NCBI GenBank assembly: GCA_009925805.1
Contig: RFQF01000133.1
Span: 1 to 5,659 of the forward strand
Direction of reading: 5' to 3'
From: Flavobacteriia bacterium
GTDB taxonomy: Bacteria > Bacteroidota > Bacteroidia > Flavobacteriales_D > Crocinitomicaceae
DNA length: 5,659 nucleotides
Shown here: piece after piece, positions 1 through 5,659 of the stretch
Layout of the letters: every line of letters starts with the position of its first letter
How positions within the stretch are numbered: the first letter of the stretch is position 1
Program-made: the position numbers and the translations under genes
The notes under the pieces: generated by a model
Seen by the model: only the letters and a program-made list of their open reading frames with translations
The model's database searches: none
Told to the model about the DNA's origin: nothing

Positions 1-730
1 TCAAGTGCTTCACCTTATGTTTCGCTTGCTCGGTTAATTCGTAGTAATCGCCTCGAAAACCCACTACTTTTTCCTTGAGCTTCACCCCATCTTTTCGCGC
101 CAAACGGTCGGCCTGTAGACCAGCACAATACACGGCATACCTGGCGTCAAAAGAACCTTGTGAAGTAATAAACCTTGAACCCTCAACGTTTTTTTCGATG
201 GTTAAAACTTCGGTGTTCAACATGAGTTTCGATGCGGGATTGATGGCCAAGGCCAATTCGACCATTTTAGCGGTGGCTGCTCGGAAATCGATGATGCCCG
301 TACACCCCACATGCAAGGCTGCAATGCATTCCACGTGCGGTTCAATTTCTTTCACCTCCTCCGGCGTAATTTTACGTAAGCCTTCGATTTCATTTTGCAA
401 ACCCGTTTGGTATATTTTCTCCAAGTGGGGAAGTTCCTTTTCATCAGTGGCCACCACCACTTTCCCACAAACGTCGTGAGGAATACCGTGTTCCTTGGCA
501 AAAGCTACGAGCTCTCTGCGTCCTTGAATGCAATTTCTTGCCTTGAGCGAACCGGGCTTGTAATAAAGTCCGGAATGGATCACGCCTGAATTATGTCCGG
601 TCTGGTGGTCGGAAAGGATTGGCTCTTTTTCAAAAAGCACCAACTTCAAGGAAGGATTTCTTTTTTGCAGCTTGTAAAAGGTGGCCGCTCCAACGATACC
701 TCCTCCCACGATGGCGATGTCAAAACTCAT
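1..730 (-). CDS. lhgO: L-2-hydroxyglutarate dehydrogenase/oxidase LhgO, N-terminal part (truncated by window edge)
   Basis: This FAD-dependent enzyme of the DAO fold oxidises L-2-hydroxyglutarate to 2-oxoglutarate, as metabolite repair or in lysine/glutarate breakdown; the E. coli enzyme passes electrons to the membrane quinone pool. The reading frame is open from ATG 728-730 to the window edge and gives 243 codons; the family is about 400 residues, so roughly 160 C-terminal residues lie outside. Visible hallmarks are the dinucleotide-binding GGGIVG at residues 9-14, the ribose-binding acidic residue E34 at the end of strand 2, the family signature HNSGVIHSGLYY at 46-57, CGKVVVA at 88-94, GIIDFR in the middle, CAGLQADR at 202-209 and GFRGDYYEL at 224-232. 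The last two match LhgO better than glycerol-3-phosphate dehydrogenase or glycine oxidase. The start is fixed by the GGGIVG motif lying 8 residues in. The neighbour is a divergent small gene, not the csiD-gab genes found beside E. coli lhgO. Seen: the motifs. Known from the family: the reaction. Confidence is high for LhgO, lower for the electron acceptor. Confidence 0.93.
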   Translation of the reverse strand, partial: MSFDIAIVGGGIVGAATFYKLQKRNPSLKLVLFEKEPILSDHQTGHNSGVIHSGLYYKPGSLKARNCIQGRRELVAFAKEHGIPHDVCGKVVVATDEKELPHLEKIYQTGLQNEIEGLRKITPEEVKEIEPHVECIAALHVGCTGIIDFRAATAKMVELALAINPASKLMLNTEVLTIEKNVEGSRFITSQGSFDARYAVYCAGLQADRLARKDGVKLKEKVVGFRGDYYELTEQAKHKVKHL

Positions 731-734
731 GGCA

Positions 735-764
735 CAAAAATACGGAGAAAATCCCCTGGCCAAA
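735..764 (-). promoter_or_regulatory. Bacteroidota-type promoter of lhgO
   Basis: Read on the minus strand, TTTG (761-764) is followed by an 18-base spacer and TATTTTTG (735-742), a full match to the Bacteroidota consensus TTTG-N17-20-TAnnTTTG. The last G of the -7 box is only 4 bases from the lhgO ATG (730). With the usual distance of about 5-7 bases from box to transcription start, the mRNA would begin at or within a base or two of the start codon. There is no Shine-Dalgarno sequence. The match is seen; promoter activity is inferred. Confidence 0.62.
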
Positions 765-770
765 AGCCGC

Positions 771-800
771 TTTTACTTTTTGAACAAAAGCATAAATTTG
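771..800 (+). promoter_or_regulatory. Bacteroidota-type promoter of the DUF3291-like gene
   Basis: A perfect -7 box TAAATTTG lies at 793-800, ending 3 bases before ATG 804. The -33 position holds TTTT (771-774, 18-base spacer), only a three-of-four match to TTTG; a better TTTG at 779-782 is too close to serve. The geometry again implies a leaderless or almost leaderless transcript. The box also supports ATG 804 as the start rather than the upstream in-frame ATG at 729, which would put the promoter inside the coding region. Confidence 0.48.
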
Positions 801-803
801 CGC

Positions 804-1133
804 ATGATTATTTCTGTAACCGGGTTAAAGCCCCGTAATCTATTGACCGTTTTACCCTTTTGGCGAAGGGCAATTCCTTCGTTCAATCAAGCGAAACAGG
901 CGAAAGGAAATCTCTTTTGCGAAGTAAAAAAAATCCAAGGAATTCAACACACCCTCACCGCATGGGACAGTATGGAATCCTTGCGTGCATTTGTGAGTTC
1001 AGGCTCGCATATAAAAGCCGTGAAAGCCTTTCATAAGATTGCTACAGGAAGCACCTTTCATTATGAGAGCGATACCATTCCTTCGTGGGAAGAAGCGCGT
1101 CGCTTGTGGGAGGAAAATTATCGCGAGTATTAA
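804..1133 (+). CDS. DUF3291-like / monooxygenase-like dimeric alpha-beta barrel protein, function unknown
   Basis: The product is 109 residues, cytoplasmic, with no signal peptide or membrane segment. It reads as one ferredoxin-like alpha/beta unit: strand MIISVTGL at the start, a helix with FWRRAIPSFNQA (19-30), a strand around GNLFCEVKKI (35-44), the strand-turn HTLTAWDS (49-56) followed by helix MESLRAFVSSGSHIKAVKAF (57-76), and a C-terminal PSWEEARRLW (93-102). The 'xTxWDSxExLxxFxxxxxH' pattern followed by a late 'P(S/T)xEEAxxRL' is typical of DUF3291 and related antibiotic-biosynthesis-monooxygenase or CrtA-like barrels, which usually dimerise. H69 and H77 are candidate functional residues, but no catalytic site can be assigned. 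The in-frame ATG at 729 would add 25 residues with no family look and would overlap the lhgO start on the other strand, so 804 is preferred. The gene is divergent from lhgO with 73 bases between start codons, so co-regulation is possible. The family call is by recollection of pattern, not alignment. Confidence 0.75.
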   Translation: MIISVTGLKPRNLLTVLPFWRRAIPSFNQAKQAKGNLFCEVKKIQGIQHTLTAWDSMESLRAFVSSGSHIKAVKAFHKIATGSTFHYESDTIPSWEEARRLWEENYREY

Positions 1134-1162
1134 GGACAAACAGCGTGCGACCCTTCGATGTG

Positions 1163-1208
1163 CCCTGAACGGAACTCACTCAGGGAACTTCCGCACCCAG
1201 AGTGAGTT
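1163..1208. terminator. Hairpin region in convergent spacer, possible bidirectional terminator
   Basis: The spacer between the two convergent stop codons (1134-1213) contains a perfect 9-bp inverted repeat: AACTCACTC at 1173-1181 and GAGTGAGTT at 1200-1208. After one A-A mismatch the stem can extend by GGG (1183-1185) with CCC (1196-1198), leaving a 10-base loop. A competing 6-bp stem pairs CCCTGA (1163-1168) with TCAGGG (1180-1185) and excludes the first. Neither side has a clear U-run: the plus side is followed only by a mixed T-rich stretch at 1211-1222 and the minus side by none. The position fits termination for both genes, but intrinsic termination is not proven. Confidence 0.42.
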
Positions 1209-1213
1209 ATCCC

Positions 1214-4147
1214 TTATTCTTTAATTACTTTAAACACGCCTCGTTGCCCATTTACTGCAATCCGAAGGGAATATACCCCAGCGCTTAATCCTTGAGTATT
1301 TAAATTGGTTTTACCCATTGCTTTCCCTTGCTGTACTAATCTTCCACGTGCATCGAGTAATTCGTAATGGAATTCGTTGGCTAGATCAATCGTCAAGGTA
1401 TTGCTCATCGGATTGGGATAAACGGAAGCGTTTAAATACACCTCATTGAGTCCTCCGCAATTATCCACAATAATGTTGACGGAAACCACCGCTTCGCATG
1501 TTCCATCCGATACTAAGCAGTTGTATTGACTTGTGGCCGCAGGTGTTACGGTAATGCTCGCCGTATTGCCAATCATAGATGGACCATCATACCACATGTA
1601 GGTTAGACCACCACCCGCAGTAAGCGTAGCGGATTGTCCCGGGCAAATCGTACTTCCGGGCGTAACGGTGGCGGATAATTCAGTAGACGCTGAAATAGTT
1701 CGAGAATACGTTTGAACACAACCACTTCCCGCGGTTCGGATGTAGGCGGTGTAGGTACCTGCAGGAAGGTTATTGAACGTTGGTGAAGCTTGATAATTCA
1801 CGCCATCTAAACTGTATTCGTACGTAGGGGGCGTTGTTCCTCCCGTAGGATTGGTGAACACGATGGTACCGTTGTTTAATCCACACGTCGTATTCGTTTT
1901 GGTGCAGGTAGCCGAGGGCTTAGCACTTACGGTTATAGGTAGATAAATTCCTACCGTTTTACAAGAACCGTCAGCAAATAAATAAATGCGTCGGTTGGCC
2001 ACTTGATTAAACGTTAACGTCGTACCGGGCGTTGAATTCGTACTGATAACCGTGGTGTAGGGATCGTCGGTCACATACCATAAGTAGGAGTTCGTGTTGG
2101 TGGAAGACGCACCATTCACCGTAATTTGCCCTCCCACGCAAATGGCCGATTCCGAAAAGGTGAAATTTGCCGTAGGATTCGGTCCGTTCGAGGTAAGTAC
2201 ATCCATCCAAAGACTTGTTTTAATAATGGGATTGATATCGGTTACAGGATGCCATGCGCCCGTGGTATTGGTTAAACCGCCATAATAGCAATTGAGAGTA
2301 CTTGGACCATTGGCAATAGTACCGTTTCGATAATTGGTATTTACGCACAAGAAAGCGACAGAATCTTGGGGAGAACCGTACTTGAATTCAAAACTCACCC
2401 AGAAATTCCCTGTAACGGTTGGAGGATTCGTAAAGTCAAACTCATTGTAAAATCCTGCATTCATATCCGCAATCAGAAAGGTATCCGTCACCAACACGTT
2501 TCCGGGCGTATTGGCATTGTCGGCATGCACACGCACTTTAACCAAGCCATTCCCTGTAGCATTTACTGCTTTAACGATAGGGAAACGCAGTCTACGCACT
2601 TGTGTGGAGGCCGGAGCTGTGTATTTATCGGCAATTTGATAGATCAAAGAAGTATTCGTTGATGAAAAACGCCCTGTTCCTGGTAAGAAGCCCCATCCAG
2701 TTGACCAATTATAGTAAGAATAATTTTCTGCGGGCAAAGGCAGGTAATTTCGAAGGGTATCGCAGGCAATACCTGGTGCTGCGCCTACTACTTGAACGAA
2801 AGCCGCTTTTACCTCCGAATCACTTCCATAAGCATTGGTCGCGGTGAGGGTAACGGTGTAAGTACCTACCGTATTGAACGTAATGCTTGGGTTTTGAAGG
2901 GTTGAATTCGCTGCTCCACCTCCGAAATTCCACAACCACGAGGTAGGGACATTGGTGGAAGCATCGAAAAAGTTTACCGCTGCGCCCACAGGAATAATGA
3001 TCGGATTAGAAATATCCGCTGTAAAATTAGCCACGGGAGGGGTATTGGTGGGGTCGCAACCCGGAGATAAAAGCAACGATGCGCGGGCACCTGTAAGTGT
3101 ACTCAACATGTAATTTGCTTGCATTTGACTGAACATTACCGTGCAATTGCTATAATCCATATAATTCTCATATTCCGTTTGGGTGGTACCACAGGTCATT
3201 TGATTTCCGGAGCAAGATCCTCCATAATTAAAGGAAGGACCTGCGGTGTTCGGTGTATCGTTAAACCCATCGTCCAAACTGCAGCTACCTGATCCACCCC
3301 ACGTGTGATCGAGGCCTAAATAATGCCCAATCTCGTGCGTTAAAACGTTGGCGTGGTTCATTCCAAGGTTGTAGTCCAACACAATACCATCTATAGCTGC
3401 ACCTGGCAGCATGTTATTCGTTGGTCGGTAGGCATAACCCGCAGTTCCTGAATTGGCTCCATTGGAAATATCACAGATCCAAACGTTTAAATACTTGTTA
3501 CGGTCCCAAATTTGAGATCCTCCCGTTGCAGCTGCCTTCATTTTGTTTTCTTCCCCTCCGTTGTGGTCATAATAATCTTCATTGGTTGAAACCCGAACCA
3601 CGCCTACCTCCGCCAAAGGAACCCCTGCGGCTGTTTTTGTGGCAAGACAGAAATTGATGTTGGCGTCAGCTGGCACAAAACCAAAATTGCTTCGAGCATT
3701 CGCTGCATCTTGGTTTAATAATTGAAAATCTTGTTGAATATCGTTGAATACCTGCATAATCAATGCATTGGAAACATTTTCTGCGGGGTTGTTTGGGTTG
3801 TACACTACGTGGAAAATGACCGCAATGGTGTTTACCCCGGGAGTCTTTTGCGATTTGTAGGGTTTTGTTTTTGCAGCCTCCTCCAAATACGTTTGATTGA
3901 ATTCGCTCCATTTGCCAATACTCTCGTAGTATTTCTTCGTTAACTCATGGGTTGCACATGTATTGTTGTTGAACCCCTGGAATTGCTCTTTGACTTGAGT
4001 AGTCTTTTTTTGTTCCTTTAATGGCAAAGCGTTCATGGATTTTATTGCACCCGCTGGCAAGGAGGTGGCGTTCGGCGTGATTTGTTGTGCTTTTGTGGAT
4101 AGCATTAACAAAACCAAAGAAAAAGTGAGTAGGTATTTACGATTCAT
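1214..4147 (-). CDS. Secreted M43-family (cytophagalysin/pappalysin-type) zinc metalloprotease with PKD, SprB-like and T9SS sorting domains
   Basis: This 977-residue protein is predicted to be exported by Sec, passed across the outer membrane by T9SS, and to digest extracellular protein. Residues 1-20 form a signal peptide (NRK, hydrophobic core, STKA before QQ). Residues 21-100 look like a propeptide, with C64 in a position resembling the CGT-type cysteine of related M43 zymogens. The catalytic domain (about 105-362) opens with VIFHVVYN and carries HEIGHYLGLDH at 271-281: H271, H275 and H281 bind zinc, E272 is the general base, and M330 in ENYMDYS is the Met-turn. After it come a PKD domain (about 371-455, WLWNFGGG, TYTVTLTATNAYGSDS), an unrecognised beta-rich module (about 460-651), a PKD-like module (about 656-742), a SprB-like repeat (about 745-822, NGTI, YEYSLDGVNY, LPAGTYT), an Ig-like module (about 825-895) and a type A T9SS domain (about 903-977, VYPNP, LDARGRLV, LSAGVYSLRI, VFKVIKE). 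All zinc-site residues are present, so it is probably active. The start is set by the signal peptide. The gene appears monocistronic. Substrate is unknown. Confidence 0.93.
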   Translation of the reverse strand: MNRKYLLTFSLVLLMLSTKAQQITPNATSLPAGAIKSMNALPLKEQKKTTQVKEQFQGFNNNTCATHELTKKYYESIGKWSEFNQTYLEEAAKTKPYKSQKTPGVNTIAVIFHVVYNPNNPAENVSNALIMQVFNDIQQDFQLLNQDAANARSNFGFVPADANINFCLATKTAAGVPLAEVGVVRVSTNEDYYDHNGGEENKMKAAATGGSQIWDRNKYLNVWICDISNGANSGTAGYAYRPTNNMLPGAAIDGIVLDYNLGMNHANVLTHEIGHYLGLDHTWGGSGSCSLDDGFNDTPNTAGPSFNYGGSCSGNQMTCGTTQTEYENYMDYSNCTVMFSQMQANYMLSTLTGARASLLLSPGCDPTNTPPVANFTADISNPIIIPVGAAVNFFDASTNVPTSWLWNFGGGAANSTLQNPSITFNTVGTYTVTLTATNAYGSDSEVKAAFVQVVGAAPGIACDTLRNYLPLPAENYSYYNWSTGWGFLPGTGRFSSTNTSLIYQIADKYTAPASTQVRRLRFPIVKAVNATGNGLVKVRVHADNANTPGNVLVTDTFLIADMNAGFYNEFDFTNPPTVTGNFWVSFEFKYGSPQDSVAFLCVNTNYRNGTIANGPSTLNCYYGGLTNTTGAWHPVTDINPIIKTSLWMDVLTSNGPNPTANFTFSESAICVGGQITVNGASSTNTNSYLWYVTDDPYTTVISTNSTPGTTLTFNQVANRRIYLFADGSCKTVGIYLPITVSAKPSATCTKTNTTCGLNNGTIVFTNPTGGTTPPTYEYSLDGVNYQASPTFNNLPAGTYTAYIRTAGSGCVQTYSRTISASTELSATVTPGSTICPGQSATLTAGGGLTYMWYDGPSMIGNTASITVTPAATSQYNCLVSDGTCEAVVSVNIIVDNCGGLNEVYLNASVYPNPMSNTLTIDLANEFHYELLDARGRLVQQGKAMGKTNLNTQGLSAGVYSLRIAVNGQRGVFKVIKE

Positions 4148-4190
4148 ACTTGATTATTATTAAATGTTCGTGAAGTAAATTTAGGCAATT

Positions 4191-4219
4191 CAAAAATACG
4201 AACCCTACTTTGTTCTAAA
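4191..4219 (-). promoter_or_regulatory. Bacteroidota-type promoter of the metalloprotease gene
   Basis: On the minus strand a perfect -7 box TATTTTTG lies at 4191-4198, preceded after 17 bases by a weak -33 box TTTA (4216-4219). The expected transcription start is near 4185, giving a leader of about 38 bases that is A/T-rich before the ATG and has no Shine-Dalgarno sequence, as is usual in this phylum. The -33 box shares bases with the -7 box of the divergent malic enzyme promoter. Confidence 0.55.
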
Positions 4220-4223
4220 TTTG
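4216..4223 (+). promoter_or_regulatory. Bacteroidota-type -7 box of the malic enzyme gene
   Basis: TAAATTTG at 4216-4223 fully matches TAnnTTTG and lies 18 bases before ATG 4242. No good TTTG/TTG is seen 17-20 bases upstream (that stretch reads CAAAAATACG, the complement of the other promoter's -7 box); a TTTG at 4209-4212 is too close. The transcription start would be near 4229, with a short A/T-rich leader lacking a Shine-Dalgarno sequence. Without a -33 match, the promoter may be weak or need an activator. Confidence 0.45.
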
Positions 4224-4241
4224 TACAAATAATTACCTTTC

Positions 4242-5659
4242 ATGCAGAACAATTTAGAATGGATTCGAAACAATAAAACCAATAAATCGACTGCCTTTAC
4301 GCCAGAAGAAAAACAAACACTTCGCTTAGAGGGATTATTTCCTTACAAAACAAGCACCCAAGATTTGCAGGTAAATCGTGTACTACAAAACCTTTCCAGG
4401 AAATCCAATGATATTGAAAAATATTTATATCTATCGGCCTTACAGGCACGCAATGAACGGCTATTTTATCGGGTACTGAATGATCATATTGAAGACCTCA
4501 TGCCGATTATTTATACGCCAACGGTTGGAGAGGCATGCAAATCATTTTCGCATGTGTACACCGAAGCCAAAGGATTTTACATTACTCCAGAACATCGGGG
4601 GAGAATTTTCGATATTTTGGACAACTGGCCTTCAAAAAACATTAAAGTCATCGTGGTTACAGACGGTGAGCGAATTTTAGGACTTGGTGATTTAGGAGCT
4701 AATGGCATGGGGATTTCCATTGGGAAATTGGTGCTTTATTCTTCCTGTGGAGGTATTGACCCGTCTGCCTGTTTACCCATTATGATTGACATAGGCACCA
4801 ATAACGAAGAATTAATCAACGATCCTTTATATTTAGGCGTCCCCGAACGAAGAATTTCAGGGGAAGCGTATTTAGCTATTTTGGATGAGTTCATGGAGGC
4901 CGTAAATCGGAAATTCCCGAATGTCTTGGTTCAATTTGAAGATTTTCTGACCCCGAATGCCTTTGCCTTATTGCAGCGCTATCAATTTAACTACCGATGC
5001 TTCAACGACGATATCCAAGGAACTGCCGCCGTAGCGTTAGCCGGTATAATTTGTTCTACGCGCATTACGCAGCGGGCCCTTACCGAAAATCGCTTTTTAT
5101 TCTTAGGAGGAGGCTCCGCTGCCACAGGAATTGCTGACCTGCTTGTAAATGCATTAGTTCTTCAAGGAATCACCCGTGAGCTTGCATTGAGTCGTATTTG
5201 CATGTGCGATATTCATGGGCTAATGACCGAAGACCGAACCGATTTACAACCCCATAATTTGCCTTATGCTAAAAAGTCAACACCTAAGTCGTTCCTAGCA
5301 ACAATTCAGGATTTTCAACCAACAATCCTCCTTGGAGCGACCGGTGCCGGTGGTGCCTTTCCACAGGAAATCATTGAAGCCATGAGCCTGATCAATGAAC
5401 GACCCGTAATATTTGCCCTTTCAAACCCTACGAGCAAGGCTGAATGCACCGCGGAACAAGCTTATACATGGAGTAAAGGAAAGGCTGTATTTGTGAGCGG
5501 AAGTCCGTTTGAAAATGTGGTTTATGAAGGGAAAACCTTTGATCCAGGACAAGGAAATAATGCCTACATTTTCCCGGGACTTGGCCTAGGTATCGTTGCG
5601 GGGAACATTGCTCACGTCAACGACGAATTACTGATTAAAGCCGCTGAATGTCTTTCGAA
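4242..5659 (+). CDS. maeA: Malic enzyme, long-form MaeA/eukaryote-like type, truncated by window edge
   Basis: This cytoplasmic enzyme decarboxylates malate oxidatively to pyruvate and CO2 while reducing NAD or NADP. The frame runs from ATG 4242 to the window end, 472 complete codons; the family is about 540-570 residues, so some 70-100 C-terminal residues are missing. The N-terminal malic domain shows YLYLSALQARNERLFY (61-76), the signature YTPTVGEAC with Y91, TDGERILGLGDLGANGMGI with R144, and the catalytic lysine K162 in SIGKL. Metal ligands are E233 and D234 in QFEDF and D257 in FNDDIQGTA. The NAD-binding half has GGGSAATGIADL (289-300), LSNPTSKAECTAEQAY (393-408), SGSPF (419-423) and PGQGNNAYIFPG (435-446). 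These match animal ME1/ME2 and E. coli MaeA (SfcA) rather than the short MaeB type, which lacks this N-terminal region. Cofactor preference is unclear: the residue after D323 (CDIHGL) is I, neither the S nor the K seen in human ME1 and ME2. The symbol is given at family level. No cognate start signal other than the upstream -7 box is seen. Confidence 0.93.
   Translation, partial: MQNNLEWIRNNKTNKSTAFTPEEKQTLRLEGLFPYKTSTQDLQVNRVLQNLSRKSNDIEKYLYLSALQARNERLFYRVLNDHIEDLMPIIYTPTVGEACKSFSHVYTEAKGFYITPEHRGRIFDILDNWPSKNIKVIVVTDGERILGLGDLGANGMGISIGKLVLYSSCGGIDPSACLPIMIDIGTNNEELINDPLYLGVPERRISGEAYLAILDEFMEAVNRKFPNVLVQFEDFLTPNAFALLQRYQFNYRCFNDDIQGTAAVALAGIICSTRITQRALTENRFLFLGGGSAATGIADLLVNALVLQGITRELALSRICMCDIHGLMTEDRTDLQPHNLPYAKKSTPKSFLATIQDFQPTILLGATGAGGAFPQEIIEAMSLINERPVIFALSNPTSKAECTAEQAYTWSKGKAVFVSGSPFENVVYEGKTFDPGQGNNAYIFPGLGLGIVAGNIAHVNDELLIKAAECLS

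Noticed and set aside
681..803. Upstream in-frame extension of the small barrel gene, with ATGs at 681 and 729
   Set aside because: The extension overlaps the lhgO 5' end or start codon on the opposite strand, has no family-like sequence, and would place the TAAATTTG promoter box inside the gene.
75..838. Open frames on the plus strand across the lhgO region (75-479, 395-589, 593-838)
   Set aside because: They are antisense to a clearly recognisable LhgO frame and their translations show no domain-like pattern.
1039..1224. A 61-codon plus-strand frame running across the barrel gene end and the spacer
   Set aside because: It starts inside the better supported gene, overlaps it out of frame and runs through the hairpin spacer.
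2007..3943. Several 60-100 codon open frames on both strands inside the metalloprotease gene
   Set aside because: They lie within the coding sequence in other frames and their products look like random translations.
4480..4680. A 66-codon alternative plus-strand frame inside the malic enzyme gene
   Set aside because: The malic enzyme frame is continuous here and carries conserved catalytic motifs.
1..5659. Possible novel defence, mobile or CRISPR-type system
   Set aside because: No direct-repeat array, integrase, transposase, terminal inverted repeats, toxin-antitoxin pair or nuclease motif was seen; genes are metabolic or secreted-enzyme types.

Overview
The window looks like chromosomal DNA of a Bacteroidota bacterium (Flavobacteriia- or Crocinitomicaceae-like; the genus cannot be fixed from sequence alone). 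Three signs agree. The long protein on the minus strand ends in a type A sorting domain of the type IX secretion system (T9SS), which is confined to this phylum. All four gene starts have a TAnnTTTG element, the -7 box of the Bacteroidota primary sigma factor, just upstream. None of the starts has a clear Shine-Dalgarno sequence.

Layout. (1) Positions 1-730, minus strand: N-terminal 243 residues of an FAD-dependent L-2-hydroxyglutarate dehydrogenase/oxidase (lhgO), cut by the left window edge. (2) Positions 731-803: a compact divergent promoter region. (3) Positions 804-1133, plus strand: a 109-residue protein of a DUF3291-like or monooxygenase-like dimeric alpha/beta-barrel type, function unknown. 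(4) Positions 1134-1213: a convergent spacer with a 9-bp hairpin and a competing 6-bp stem. (5) Positions 1214-4147, minus strand: a 977-residue secreted M43-family metalloprotease with signal peptide, propeptide, zinc-metalloprotease domain, PKD and SprB-like modules and a T9SS C-terminal domain. (6) Positions 4148-4241: a second divergent promoter region in which the two promoters overlap. (7) Positions 4242 to the right edge, plus strand: the first 472 residues of a long-form (MaeA/eukaryote-like) malic enzyme.

The genes form two divergent pairs rather than one operon, and nothing shows that they act in a single pathway. LhgO returns L-2-hydroxyglutarate, a side product of TCA-cycle enzymes, to 2-oxoglutarate. 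Malic enzyme turns malate into pyruvate plus reduced nicotinamide cofactor. Both are housekeeping carbon metabolism. The protease is an extracellular or cell-surface nutrient-acquisition enzyme. I found no CRISPR array, insertion sequence, tRNA, phage gene or defence system. The most distinctive observation is regulatory: the promoters of the lhgO/DUF3291-like pair sit so close to both start codons that leaderless transcripts are likely on both sides.
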